From contig NZ_CP087138.1 of NCBI RefSeq assembly GCF_021650705.1, positions 3,868,001 to 3,932,000 of the forward strand: a stretch of DNA of 64,000 nucleotides, written 5' to 3'. A model generated the notes under the pieces. The model made no database searches and was not told where the DNA came from. It worked only from the letters and a program-made list of their open reading frames with translations. Origin of the DNA: Pseudomonas sp. KNUC1026. Its GTDB lineage: Bacteria > Pseudomonadota > Gammaproteobacteria > Pseudomonadales > Pseudomonadaceae. Below, piece after piece: positions 51,507-61,376 of this stretch (positions within the stretch are counted from its first letter, which is position 1; each line of letters starts with the position of its first letter). The position numbers and the translations under genes were made by a program.

Positions 51507-52148
51507 ATGTATCTCACACCGCAGCACATTTTGCTTGCCGGGGCCACGGGCCTGACCGGTGAGCACCTGCTCGACCGCCTGCTCAGCGAACCCACTGTCA
51601 GCCGCGTGCTGGCGCCCAGCCGCCGGCCGCTTGCTCCGCATTCACACCTTGAAAACCCGGTCGGTGAACTGGCCGACATACTTCCGACCCTGGGTGGGCG
51701 GGTAGACATCGCCTTCTGCTGCCTGGGCAGTACGTTGAAGCAGGCAGGGTCACAGGGCGCCTTTCACGCCATCGATCATGATCTGGTCGTTGCCTTCGCT
51801 GACCGCGCCCGTGAGCTCGGCGCCAGGCACTTGCTGGTGATCAGTGCGGTGGACGCCTCGCCCGATGCCTCGGCGTTTTACAACCGGGTCAAAGGCGAGA
51901 TGGAGGAGTCGCTCAAGTCGCAGAACTGGCCGCAACTGACACTGGCGCGCCCTTCCCTGTTGCTTGGCCAGCGCCAGGAAACACGTTTGGTCGAGCAACT
52001 GGCCGGGCCGCTGTCCAGGCTGATTCCGGGCAAATACCACGGTATCGAAGCCTCGCACCTGGCCAGAGCTCTGTGGCGGCTGGCGCTGGAAGAGCAGGAA
52101 GGTGTCAGAACCGTTGAGTCCGATGAGTTAAGAAGGCTGGGCCGGTGA
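51507..52148 (+). CDS. NAD(P)-binding oxidoreductase (atypical SDR / HTATIP2-like)
   Basis: A 213-residue Rossmann-fold protein. The nucleotide-binding motif is ILLAGATGLTGEHLLDRLL at the N-terminus. CCLGSTLKQAGS and LVISAVDASPDASAFYNRVKGEMEE follow, the latter holding the Tyr and Lys of the SDR active site. It resembles the NAD(P)H-binding proteins related to HTATIP2; substrate unknown. The RHS protein 3 frame touches its stop codon at a GTG, but that gene more likely starts at 52235. Confidence 0.88.
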   Translation: MYLTPQHILLAGATGLTGEHLLDRLLSEPTVSRVLAPSRRPLAPHSHLENPVGELADILPTLGGRVDIAFCCLGSTLKQAGSQGAFHAIDHDLVVAFADRARELGARHLLVISAVDASPDASAFYNRVKGEMEESLKSQNWPQLTLARPSLLLGQRQETRLVEQLAGPLSRLIPGKYHGIEASHLARALWRLALEEQEGVRTVESDELRRLGR

Positions 52149-52234
52149 AATCGGCCACCTGCAAATGTTGCCAGTTGGCTCATGGTCGCTCTGTTACTAA
52201 TCTGCTGGAAGTAAGGTTGGATCGAGCGACCAAG

Positions 52235-52915
52235 ATGAATATCAATCTTCTGGCTACTTCAGCTACAAAAAGCGTAATTGCGCAACACGCCGGTGCTCGA
52301 AACTGTTATGGGCCATATGGCTACGCAGCAAGCGTCTCGCGGCGAGTTGGCTTCAATGGGCAAGCGCTGGAGCAGCACTCACCTCTTTATTTACTCGGCA
52401 ATGGATATCGGGCTTACAGCTCTTCTTTACAACAGTTCCACTCTGCGGACACTCTGAGCCCGTTTGGGGCCGGGGGGCGAAATACCTACGTTTACTGCAT
52501 CGGCGACCCTGTCAATCATAGCGATCCCTCAGGCGCCTTCATCCAACAGATCATACGGCGATTCTCTATCTTTCATTACACGACCACGGTGGGAAAACTA
52601 GGTATCCAGAAAACAGGAAAGCTCCTCGCAGGCCCCGGAAACCTCGGCAAGGGCGTGTATTTCACCAGAATGACACCCAAGGCAGGCTTCGGAAAACATG
52701 AGATAAAACTTGCACTGCGAAACCCCGGTATCCCGGACGCGAGCATTGCCCATAACCTCAAACTCGACACCAAGACTCTTGAAGGGCTGAATATTGCGTT
52801 CAAAGTAGATGGCAATACAGTCTTCGTACCTGCCGAACACTCGCTGGACCTGCAAAGCCTGAAAGGACACTGGGGCAAAACATTCGATAAGTCTCAGTCG
52901 AAATTACGCACCTAG
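52235..52915 (+). CDS. Orphan RHS-core protein 3 with ADP-ribosyltransferase-like (HYD1-type) C-terminus
   Basis: A 226-residue protein. The RHS-associated core is clear: YGPYGYAASVSRRVGFNGQ, then LYLLGNGYRAYS, TLSPFGAGGRNTYVYC and DPVNHSDPSG. The C-terminal roughly 125 residues begin FHYTTTVGKLGIQKTGKLL and contain GKGVYFTRMTPKAGFGKHE, resembling the HYT and GVYFT segments of HYD1-type ADP-ribosyltransferase toxins. This similarity is my reading, not a database match. AT-rich codon use differs from its neighbours. The ATG at 52235 is preferred; a GTG at 52145 would extend it. No immunity gene is adjacent. Confidence 0.75.
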   Translation: MNINLLATSATKSVIAQHAGARNCYGPYGYAASVSRRVGFNGQALEQHSPLYLLGNGYRAYSSSLQQFHSADTLSPFGAGGRNTYVYCIGDPVNHSDPSGAFIQQIIRRFSIFHYTTTVGKLGIQKTGKLLAGPGNLGKGVYFTRMTPKAGFGKHEIKLALRNPGIPDASIAHNLKLDTKTLEGLNIAFKVDGNTVFVPAEHSLDLQSLKGHWGKTFDKSQSKLRT

Positions 52916-53199
52916 TTACCGCCTTCGGCGTGATAACTCACACCCAGGGTCGCCAGCAATGACAGCGGCAGCACGATGGTATCGAATACCGCGCTAGCAG
53001 GCATGTCCAGCCGCGGCCAACTCGGCGCTTCTGTCCCGAAGTGATCTTTCGCACAGCAACCGCCCTGCGCGGCGTACCAGTCCAGGCGAGTGCCGGCGTA
53101 CACCAGCGGGCCGCCCGGTTTGTCGGCATCGAGCACGCTCAGGCTGGCGCAGCCGCTGAGCAGCGCCAGGCAAAGGCAGAACAGCAGCTGCTTATTCAT
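52912..53199 (-). CDS. YceK/YidQ family lipoprotein
   Basis: A 95-residue lipoprotein. The signal peptide MNKQLLFCLCLALLSGC ends in a lipobox with the lipidated Cys at residue 17. The mature part has GGPLVYAGTRLDWYA and ends DTIVLPLSLLATLG, typical of YceK/YidQ (DUF1375) proteins. The function is unknown. It overlaps ubiX by 8 bp upstream and the RHS gene by 4 bp at its 3' end, so it is the last gene of an mpl-ubiX-lipoprotein run. Confidence 0.88.
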   Translation of the reverse strand: MNKQLLFCLCLALLSGCASLSVLDADKPGGPLVYAGTRLDWYAAQGGCCAKDHFGTEAPSWPRLDMPASAVFDTIVLPLSLLATLGVSYHAEGGN

Positions 53200-53821
53200 C
53201 GTGCGCCACGTGGTGTTCGCCCCAGCGCGGGAGCATGTCTTGCGGGATATCGAGCAGGTTCAGCACCCGAGCCACCACGAAATCCACCAGGTCATCGATG
53301 GTTTGCGGCTGGTGATAGAAGCCCGGCGAAGCCGGCACGATCACCGCGCCCATCCGCGACAGCTTGAGCATGTTCTCCAAGTGAATGGTGGAGTAAGGCG
53401 CTTCGCGTGGCACCAGGATCAACTGCCGGCGCTCCTTGAGGGCGACGTCGGCGGCACGCTCGATCAGGTTGTTGCAGGCGCCGGTGGCGATGGCCGAGAG
53501 TGTGCCGGTGGAGCAAGGCACCACCACCATCGCCGATGGAGCGCCGGAGCCGGACGCCACCGGCGCCATCCAGTCCTCCTTGCCATACACACGAATCTGG
53601 CCATTGGCAGCGCCGGTGTATTCGGTCAGGAAGGCCTGCATGGCCTGCGGTTTGGCCGGCAACGCCACGTCGGTTTCGGTGGCCATCACCAACTGCGCCG
53701 CCTTGCTGATCAAAAAATGCACTTCACGGTCTTCACTGACCAGGCAATCGAGCAGCCGCAGGCCGTATTGCGCGCCAGAGGCGCCGGTCATGGCCAGGGT
53801 CACGCGTTGCGGGCCGGTCAT
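53192..53821 (-). CDS. ubiX: Flavin prenyltransferase UbiX
   Basis: A 209-residue enzyme that prenylates FMN to make the cofactor for the decarboxylase UbiD in ubiquinone synthesis. Family motifs are LAMTGASGAQYGLRLLDCL at the N-terminus, VVVPCSTGTLSAIATGACNN, and LVPREAPYSTIHLENMLKLS followed by PASPGFYHQP. Length is normal. It overlaps mpl by 4 bp (start inside the mpl stop), which indicates translational coupling. Confidence 0.96.
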   Translation of the reverse strand: MTGPQRVTLAMTGASGAQYGLRLLDCLVSEDREVHFLISKAAQLVMATETDVALPAKPQAMQAFLTEYTGAANGQIRVYGKEDWMAPVASGSGAPSAMVVVPCSTGTLSAIATGACNNLIERAADVALKERRQLILVPREAPYSTIHLENMLKLSRMGAVIVPASPGFYHQPQTIDDLVDFVVARVLNLLDIPQDMLPRWGEHHVAHDE

Positions 53822-55167
53822 TTCAGTGCCTCGGCGAGCTTGCCGTGCAGGCCGCCGAAGCCGCCATTGCTCATGATCACTACCTGGGTGCCTGGCACAG
53901 CGGCGGCCTTGACCTGCTCGATGATGGTGTCGAGGCTATCGGCCACGGTGGATTTGACTGTGCACTGAGCAGCAGTCGCGGCCAGGTCCCAACCCAGGTT
54001 GGGCGGGGCGTACCAGATCACCTGGTCGGCATCGAGCACACTCTCGGGCAGCCCGTCACGGTGCGCGCCGAGCTTCATGGAGTTGGAGCGTGGTTCGATG
54101 ATCGCGATCACCGGCGCCCGGCCTACTCGCTTGCGCAGGCCGTCGAGGGTCAGGGCAATCGCGGTAGGGTGGTGAGCAAAGTCGTCATAGATGGCCACAC
54201 CGTTGACCTGCCCGACCAGCTCCATTCGCCGCTTCACGCTCTTGAATTCGCACAGCGCGGCGATGCCCATGGCCGGCACCACGCCTACATGGCGGGCCGC
54301 AGCGAGCGTAGCCAGAGCATTGGCGACGTTATGCTGACCGGTCAGGCCCCACTCGACCACGCCCTGCAACTGGCCATCGAACAGCACTTCGAAGCGCGAG
54401 CCGTCGTCTGCCAGCAAGCGTGATTGCCATTGGCCGCCTTCGCCAGTGGTTTGCATTGGGCTCCAGCAGCCCATGCTCAGCACGCGGTGCAGCGCGGTTT
54501 CGGCTTCCGGGTAAACGATCAGCCCTTCACCGGGAATGGTGCGCACCAGATGGTGGAACTGCCGCTCGATGGCAGCCAGGTCCGGGAAGATGTCCGCGTG
54601 GTCGAATTCCAGGTTGTTGAGGATTGCGGTGCGCGGGCGGTAGTGCACGAACTTGGAGCGCTTGTCGAAGAAGGCGCTGTCGTACTCATCGGCCTCGACC
54701 ACGAAGAACGGCGTATCACCGAGCCGCGCCGACACGGCGAAGTTCTGCGGCACACCGCCGATCAGAAAACCCGGCGCCATGCCGGCGTGCTCCAACACCC
54801 AGGCCAGCATGCTGCTGGTGGTGGTTTTACCGTGAGTACCTGCAACCGCGAGCACCCAGCGGCCTTGCAACACATGGTCGGCCAGCCACTGTGGGCCGGA
54901 AACATAAGGCAGCCCCTGGTTCAGCACATGTTCCACTGCCGGATTGCCGCGCGACAGTGCGTTGCCGATCACGACCAGGTCGGGGGCCGGTTCCAGGTGG
55001 GCGGCGTCATAGCCCTGCATCAGTTCGATGCCCTGGGCTTGCAGCTGCGTGCTCATCGGCGGGTAGACGTTGGCGTCGGAGCCGGTCACGCGGTGGCCCA
55101 GTGCCTTGGCCAGCACCGCCAGCGAGCCCATGAAAGTGCCGCAGATACCAAGAATGTGAATATGCAT
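53818..55167 (-). CDS. mpl: UDP-N-acetylmuramate:L-alanyl-gamma-D-glutamyl-meso-diaminopimelate ligase
   Basis: A 449-residue Mur ligase-family enzyme that reattaches recycled tripeptide to UDP-MurNAc in peptidoglycan recycling. The N-terminal motif is MHIHILGICGTFMGSLAVLA. The ATP-binding loop is AGTHGKTTTSSML at about residue 110, followed by VEADEYDSAFFDKRSKF and YDDFAHHPTAI. The ATG at 55167 matches the conserved start and replaces an 18-codon extension. It is the first gene of mpl-ubiX-lipoprotein. Confidence 0.96.
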   Translation of the reverse strand: MHIHILGICGTFMGSLAVLAKALGHRVTGSDANVYPPMSTQLQAQGIELMQGYDAAHLEPAPDLVVIGNALSRGNPAVEHVLNQGLPYVSGPQWLADHVLQGRWVLAVAGTHGKTTTSSMLAWVLEHAGMAPGFLIGGVPQNFAVSARLGDTPFFVVEADEYDSAFFDKRSKFVHYRPRTAILNNLEFDHADIFPDLAAIERQFHHLVRTIPGEGLIVYPEAETALHRVLSMGCWSPMQTTGEGGQWQSRLLADDGSRFEVLFDGQLQGVVEWGLTGQHNVANALATLAAARHVGVVPAMGIAALCEFKSVKRRMELVGQVNGVAIYDDFAHHPTAIALTLDGLRKRVGRAPVIAIIEPRSNSMKLGAHRDGLPESVLDADQVIWYAPPNLGWDLAATAAQCTVKSTVADSLDTIIEQVKAAAVPGTQVVIMSNGGFGGLHGKLAEALK

Positions 55168-55225
55168 GTTCGACCTCGGGAAATCTTGCCGCAGGGTAGC
55201 CCAAGCGGCAGAAAATCTCACCCGG

Positions 55226-57109
55226 TCATCGCGCCAGCCCGTGACGGTGCAGCTTGCGGTACAGCGTATTGCGGCTTACGCCCAGGTTGGCCGCTACCCG
55301 TGTCATGTGCCAGCGCTCCTGCTCGAGCACACGCAGCAAGGCTGCGCGCTCGGCATCGGCCAGCGGCGCGACCGGCTCCTCCAGCGGCCGATGCCGGCGC
55401 AGTTCTGCCGGCAGGTCATCGAAACGCACAATGCCTTCCTCGCACAGTGCCACCAGCGTGCGCAGCACGGTGCGCAACTGCCGCACGTTGCCCGGCCAGT
55501 CGTGTGCCAGCAACGCCTGGCGCGCGGCCGCTTCCAGCCGCACGGTTTCGCCGCAGGCCTCAAGGCCGAGCAGGTGATCGATCAATGTGCCCTTGTCGGC
55601 GCGCAGGCGCAGGGGCGGCACGCTCACTTCCAGGCCATTGAGGCGGTAGTAGAGATCTTCGCGGAAGGTGCCGGCGTCGACCCGCTCGCGCAGGTCATGA
55701 TGCGTTGCGCTGATGATGCGCACATCCAGCGCCTGCGGCTCGCCGCCGATGGGCACGACCTGGCGGTCTTCGAGCACCCGTAGCAAGCGGGTCTGCAAAG
55801 CCAGCGGCATGTCGCCGATCTCGTCGAGCATCAAGGTGCCGCCGTCGGCCTCCAGCAACTTGCCACGCATGCCCTCCTTGCGCGCTCCGGTGAAGCTGCC
55901 GGCGGCATAACCGAACAGCTCACTCTCGATCAGGCTCTCTGGCAAGGCAGCGCAGTTCAAGGCCACGAATGGTCGCGCGGCCCGGCTGCTGGCCTGGTGC
56001 ACGGCCCGGGCGAAGGCTTCCTTGCCCGAGCCGGTTTCGCCCTGAATCAACAGAGGCACATCGCGCTCGTAGACCTTCAATGCCCGCTGATGCTCACGCG
56101 CCACCACCGGGTCTTCGAGGCACCAGCGCGAGCGCTTGGCCAAGGTGGGCGGCGCGGCGGCCGGGGCACGCGCTACCAGAGGAGCAACGCCGCGCACGCT
56201 GGCGAACAACGTGCGGCCATCGTGGCAGCGCAACGGCCAGCGCAGGGCCGCGCTGTCATTGGCACGGCCGAACAGCTCGCTCGGGCGGCAATCGAACAGC
56301 GCCTCCAACGACTGCTGCTCCACCGCGCTGCGCGGCAGGCGCAGCAGGTTCAGGCCGCTCTGGTTGATCGCCAGAACGCGCCCTTCGTTGTCGAACGCCA
56401 GCAGGCCCTCGCTGAACAGGCCGGTGGGGTCCGCCTGCAGGTGAAAGCGCAGCAACCATTGGTGCTCGAAGTGCCGGAGGAAATACGCGCTCTCGATCAT
56501 CTTGGCCGAGAGGTTGACCAGGGTCATGGTGTGGAACTGGCTCTGGCGCGAGTCCTGGGCGCGGGCCGAGGATACGTCCAGCACCGCCATCAATTCACCG
56601 TAAGGGTCGAACACCGGGCTGGCCGAACAGGTCAGGCCCGTATGGCGGCCACGGAAGTGCTCCTGTTGATGGATGGTGATGGCCTGGCGCTCCACCAGGC
56701 AGGTGCCGATGCCGTTGGTGCCTTCGCGCGCTTCGCTCCAGTCGGCCCCCAACCACAGCCCGGCACGCTCGAACACCTGGCGTTCGCTCGGGGCGGTGAC
56801 GCAGTTGAGGATCACGCCGCGCGCGTCGGTGAGCAGCACCGCGTGGCCGGCGCCAGCCAACTGCTGGTGCAGGTGGTTCATTTCGCCGTCGGCGATCATC
56901 AGCACCTGGCGCAGGCGCTCGCGGCCCGCCAGTACCTGGCTGTGCTCGACCACCGAGGGCGCAAGCGCCTGGGACGGGTCCAGGTGATAGTCACGCAGGC
57001 AGCGCTGCCAGGAGCGAGCAATGGAAGGGTCGCTGAGCGGCCCGCCGGGCTCGCCTGCGGCAACGGTCATGACGTGGTGCGCGTGGCGGCGCAATTGCTC
57101 GCTGTGCAT
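55226..57109 (-). CDS. Sigma-54-dependent transcriptional activator, AcoR type
   Basis: A 627-residue bacterial enhancer-binding protein. An N-terminal GAF-type sensor region (LLTDARGVILNCV, GTNGIGTCLVERQAIT) and a PAS-like segment (LAFDNEGRVLAINQSGLNLL) precede the AAA+ domain: Walker A GETGSGKEAFARA, a GSFTGA sigma-54 loop (usual GAFTGA, here A to S) and Walker B LMLDEIGDMPL. A Fis-type helix-turn-helix ends it (ANLGVSRNTLYRKLHRHG). It is divergent from the aldehyde dehydrogenase, whose sigma-54 promoter it presumably activates, sensing an alcohol, aldehyde or acetoin-like compound. Confidence 0.92.
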   Translation of the reverse strand: MHSEQLRRHAHHVMTVAAGEPGGPLSDPSIARSWQRCLRDYHLDPSQALAPSVVEHSQVLAGRERLRQVLMIADGEMNHLHQQLAGAGHAVLLTDARGVILNCVTAPSERQVFERAGLWLGADWSEAREGTNGIGTCLVERQAITIHQQEHFRGRHTGLTCSASPVFDPYGELMAVLDVSSARAQDSRQSQFHTMTLVNLSAKMIESAYFLRHFEHQWLLRFHLQADPTGLFSEGLLAFDNEGRVLAINQSGLNLLRLPRSAVEQQSLEALFDCRPSELFGRANDSAALRWPLRCHDGRTLFASVRGVAPLVARAPAAAPPTLAKRSRWCLEDPVVAREHQRALKVYERDVPLLIQGETGSGKEAFARAVHQASSRAARPFVALNCAALPESLIESELFGYAAGSFTGARKEGMRGKLLEADGGTLMLDEIGDMPLALQTRLLRVLEDRQVVPIGGEPQALDVRIISATHHDLRERVDAGTFREDLYYRLNGLEVSVPPLRLRADKGTLIDHLLGLEACGETVRLEAAARQALLAHDWPGNVRQLRTVLRTLVALCEEGIVRFDDLPAELRRHRPLEEPVAPLADAERAALLRVLEQERWHMTRVAANLGVSRNTLYRKLHRHGLAR

Positions 57110-57230
57110 GGTACTCAGGCTCCCTGTTCGGGTCCGGCCAGCATGGGCCAGGCTCCGGCGCAAGGCAATCCCGCTACGACCATGGGAGCAAGGGAATGCA
57201 CCAAAAGTCGTACGAAATGTCACTCAGGAC

Positions 57231-57246
57231 TGTCCCATAAATGACA
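57231..57246 (+). promoter_or_regulatory. Candidate upstream activator site for the aldehyde dehydrogenase
   Basis: An inverted repeat TGTC-N8-GACA (57231-57246), with another TGTC at 57218-57221, lies about 55-70 bp upstream of the sigma-54 promoter. This is a normal distance for an enhancer bound by an AcoR-type activator. Confidence 0.45.
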
Positions 57247-57300
57247 CAGATCCTCGGTTTTTCTGCTCCGATGCTGCCATTGAGGCCCTGCCCAAGGCGC

Positions 57301-57316
57301 TGGCCCGACCTTTGCT
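57301..57316 (+). promoter_or_regulatory. Sigma-54 (-24/-12) promoter of the aldehyde dehydrogenase gene
   Basis: TGGCCCGACCTTTGCT matches the sigma-54 consensus (TGGCAC-N5-TTGCT). GG at 57302-57303 and GC at 57314-57315 have the required ten bases between them. It sits 65 bp before the start codon and opposite the sigma-54 activator gene. Confidence 0.8.
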
Positions 57317-57380
57317 CTACGCTTGATAGCGCCACAGAGCGCGTGTTCTCACCTAAAACAAGAGCCAGGAGACACCTACC

Positions 57381-58901
<1,521 letters not shown>

Positions 58902-58913
58902 CCCACCCGCTAC

Positions 58914-58944
58914 AAGCTGCTCACCGGCCTGGTGGGCAGCTTGC
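58914..58944 (+). terminator. Hairpin after the aldehyde dehydrogenase gene
   Basis: CAAGCTGC (58914-58921) and GCAGCTTG (58937-58944) pair perfectly, with an inner CACC/GGTG stem. The downstream sequence is CAGCTTCCTCC, without a proper T run. The arm sequence is related to the AGCTGCAAG hairpins at 27479 and 43732. Confidence 0.45.
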
Positions 58945-59019
58945 AGCTTCCTCCTTCCGCCTGCCGTATACTGCGCACTTTTTCGCCTGCCTGACGCAGG
59001 CCGCTGAACAGGTGTGCAT

Positions 59020-59667
59020 ATGGACTTCAACCCGCTTGACCTCATCCTGCATCTCGACGTTTACCTCGACATGCTGGTCAATCATTACGGCGCATGGATC
59101 TACGCCATCCTGTTCGCCGTCATCTTTTGCGAAACCGGCCTTGTGGTCATGCCCTTCCTGCCGGGCGATTCGTTGCTGTTCATCGGCGGCGCAGTGGCTG
59201 CCGGCGGCGGGATGGACCCGGTACTGCTTGCGGCGCTGCTGATGGCTGCGGCGATCCTGGGCGACAGCACCAACTACGTGGTCGGGCGCACGCTCGGCGA
59301 ACGGCTGTTTCGCAACCCGAATTCGAAGATCTTCCGCCGCGACTACCTGGAGCAGACCCAGGCGTTCTATGCCCGCCACGGCGGCAAGACGGTAACGCTG
59401 GCGCGCTTTCTGCCGATCATCCGCACCTTCGCGCCCTTCGTGGCCGGTATCGGCAAGATGCCCTATCCGCGCTTTCTTGCCTTCAGCGTGCTGGGCACCC
59501 TGGCGTGGGTAGGCGGGCTGGTGGCGTTGGGGTACTTCTTCGGCAACGTGCCGTTCATCAAGCAGCACCTTACTGGGTTGATCCTGGCGATCATCGTGCT
59601 TTCGCTGCTGCCGATGCTGATCGGCCTGGTGCGCTCGCGCCTGAACCGCACAGCGAAAAGCCACTGA
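59020..59667 (+). CDS. DedA family membrane protein
   Basis: A 215-residue inner-membrane protein of the DedA (SNARE-associated/VTT) family, some members of which flip undecaprenyl phosphate or phospholipids. The family signature is present: FCETGLVVMPFLPGDSLLF, then the hairpin TLARFLPIIRTFAPFVAG with its membrane-embedded Arg residues. Later helices are VLGTLAWVGGLVALGYFFG and LTGLILAIIVLSLLPMLIGL. A GTG two codons upstream (59014) is an alternative start. Its stop overlaps the start of the peptidase gene by one base. Confidence 0.93.
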   Translation: MDFNPLDLILHLDVYLDMLVNHYGAWIYAILFAVIFCETGLVVMPFLPGDSLLFIGGAVAAGGGMDPVLLAALLMAAAILGDSTNYVVGRTLGERLFRNPNSKIFRRDYLEQTQAFYARHGGKTVTLARFLPIIRTFAPFVAGIGKMPYPRFLAFSVLGTLAWVGGLVALGYFFGNVPFIKQHLTGLILAIIVLSLLPMLIGLVRSRLNRTAKSH

Positions 59668-60530
59668 TGGGCTGGTGGCGCGCCTGGCGCCGGCGCAGGG
59701 CTCTGGCGCGGCAGCCGATCCCGGATGCGCTGTGGGCCGAGGTGTGCCACCGCCTGCCAGTGCTCGACGGCCTGAGCGACGAAGAAACCGACCTGCTGCG
59801 GGAACGGGCCACCCTGTTTCTGCAGGAAAAGGCCCTGACCGCCTTGCCGGGCCTTGAACTGGACGATGCCGCTCGCGTTCACCTGGCAGCGTTGGCGCAA
59901 TTGCCGCTGCTGCACCTGGAGGAGCTGGACTGGTACCAGGGCTTTCACGAGATCGTGCTGTACCCCGACGACTTTCTCAGCCCCCAGCGCCACCGCGACG
60001 CTGGCGGCATCGAGCATGAATGGGATGCAGAGCACAGCGGCGAGGCCTGGCAGCAGGGCCCGGTGATCCTGGCCTGGCCAGGCGTGCTGGCCAGTGGCGA
60101 ATGGGAGGGCTACAACCTGGTGGTGCATGAGCTGGCGCACAAGCTCGACATGCTTAACGGCGATGCCAATGGCCTGCCTCCGCTGCATGGCAACATGCGC
60201 ATACAGGCCTGGGCGCAGGCCATGCAGGCGGCCTACGACGACCTGAATCAACAGCTGGACGAGGACCCCGACCGCGAAACGGCCATCGACCCTTACGCGG
60301 CCGAAAACCCCGCCGAATTCTTCGCCGTAGCCTGCGAATACTTCTTCAACGCCCCGGATTTGCTGGCCGGCGCCTACCCCGCCGTTTACGAGCAACTGAA
60401 GCTTTTTTCCGGCAAGACCCGCTGGCACGTTTCGAACGCCTGCGCCTGGCCCACGAACAGCCGGCGCCATAGCACTATGGTCGAGCGGCACGGTCCGATG
60501 CGTGGCACGGCCGGGCGTATGTGCCTATAA
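59667..60530 (+). CDS. MtfA-type zinc-dependent peptidase, 3' end frameshifted in this sequence
   Basis: A cytoplasmic zinc peptidase of the MtfA (YeeI) family, which regulates the glucose PTS via Mlc in E. coli. The zinc motif is VVHELAHKLDM, with a third ligand region around NPAEFFAVACEYFF. The read frame runs to 60530, but after EQLKLF the tail is not MtfA-like. One more T in the T6 run 60403-60408 restores FRQDPLARFERLRLAHEQ and a stop at 60472 (268 residues). The 58-bp tail as read is therefore probably an artefact. It is coupled to the DedA gene. Confidence 0.85.
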   Translation: MGWWRAWRRRRALARQPIPDALWAEVCHRLPVLDGLSDEETDLLRERATLFLQEKALTALPGLELDDAARVHLAALAQLPLLHLEELDWYQGFHEIVLYPDDFLSPQRHRDAGGIEHEWDAEHSGEAWQQGPVILAWPGVLASGEWEGYNLVVHELAHKLDMLNGDANGLPPLHGNMRIQAWAQAMQAAYDDLNQQLDEDPDRETAIDPYAAENPAEFFAVACEYFFNAPDLLAGAYPAVYEQLKLFSGKTRWHVSNACAWPTNSRRHSTMVERHGPMRGTAGRMCL

Positions 60531-60531
60531 T
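60503..60531 (+). promoter_or_regulatory. Sigma-70 promoter of ppa
   Basis: TATAAT at 60526-60531 is a perfect -10 box. TGGCAC at 60503-60508 sits 17 bp before it as a weak -35. The ppa start codon follows 62 bp downstream. If the peptidase gene really ends at 60472, this promoter is intergenic. Confidence 0.6.
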
Positions 60532-60592
60532 CGCCGCCACTTTTGCCGGCAACGGCCAAATCGATCCGACTGATAAACGGGGGCAACACCCA

Positions 60593-61120
60593 ATGAGCTA
60601 CAGCAAGATCCCTGCGGGCAAGGACCTGCCGAACGACATCTACGTCGCTATCGAAATCCCGGCCAACCACGCGCCCATCAAGTACGAAATCGACAAGGAC
60701 AGCGACACGCTGTTCGTCGACCGCTTCATGGCCACCCCGATGTTCTACCCGGCCAACTACGGCTACATCCCCAACACCCTGGCTGACGACGGCGACCCGC
60801 TGGACGTGCTGGTGGTCACCCCGTACCCGGTCACCCCGGGTGCAGTCATCCGCGCCCGCCCTGTCGGCGTGCTGCACATGGACGACGAAAGCGGTGGCGA
60901 TGCCAAGGTGCTGGCCGTTCCTCACGACAAGCTGAGCCAGCTGTACGTCGACGTGAAGGAATACACCGACCTGCCCGCCCTGCTGCTGGAGCAGATCAAG
61001 CACTTCTTCGAGAACTACAAAGACCTCGAAAAAGGCAAATGGGTGAAGGTCAAGGGCTGGGAAGGCGCCGAGTCGGCCCGTGCCGAGATCACCAAGGCCG
61101 TCGCCGCCTACAAGGGCTGA
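60593..61120 (+). CDS. ppa: Inorganic pyrophosphatase
   Basis: A 175-residue soluble family I pyrophosphatase that hydrolyses pyrophosphate and drives biosynthetic reactions. Signature residues include YEIDKDSDTLFVDR, ANYGYIPNT and the metal-binding DDGDPLDVLV. VKVKGWEGAESA lies near the C-terminus. The ATG at 60593 follows GGGGGCAACACCCA. A terminator hairpin is found 190 bp further on. Confidence 0.97.
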   Translation: MSYSKIPAGKDLPNDIYVAIEIPANHAPIKYEIDKDSDTLFVDRFMATPMFYPANYGYIPNTLADDGDPLDVLVVTPYPVTPGAVIRARPVGVLHMDDESGGDAKVLAVPHDKLSQLYVDVKEYTDLPALLLEQIKHFFENYKDLEKGKWVKVKGWEGAESARAEITKAVAAYKG

Positions 61121-61310
61121 GTCTCGGAAAACTCCGCTGGCGGGGGCGCACTCATCTCAGTATGATCGCCGCCCACAGCGTGGCCCGGCTCCGGGCCATC
61201 GGCAGGCGGCCTACCGTAGCGCGCCTGCTATCCTCTTCGTCGGCCCTTGTGGCTGAACTGTTTAACGGCGAGTGCGGGGTGTCACAAACAACCCAAGCCC
61301 GTCCGCGAGA

Positions 61311-61334
61311 AGCCGGCCACAAGCCGGCTTTTTA
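61311..61334 (+). terminator. Rho-independent terminator downstream of ppa
   Basis: AGCCGGC (61311-61317) pairs with GCCGGCT (61323-61329) and is followed by TTTTTAA. It lies 190 bp after the ppa stop. The sequence between (61121-61310) has no credible ORF and could be a 3' UTR or a small RNA. Confidence 0.8.
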
Positions 61335-61376
61335 ATGCCTTGAAATCCATTCCTGCAGTTGCCTTGGAGCCTCTTT

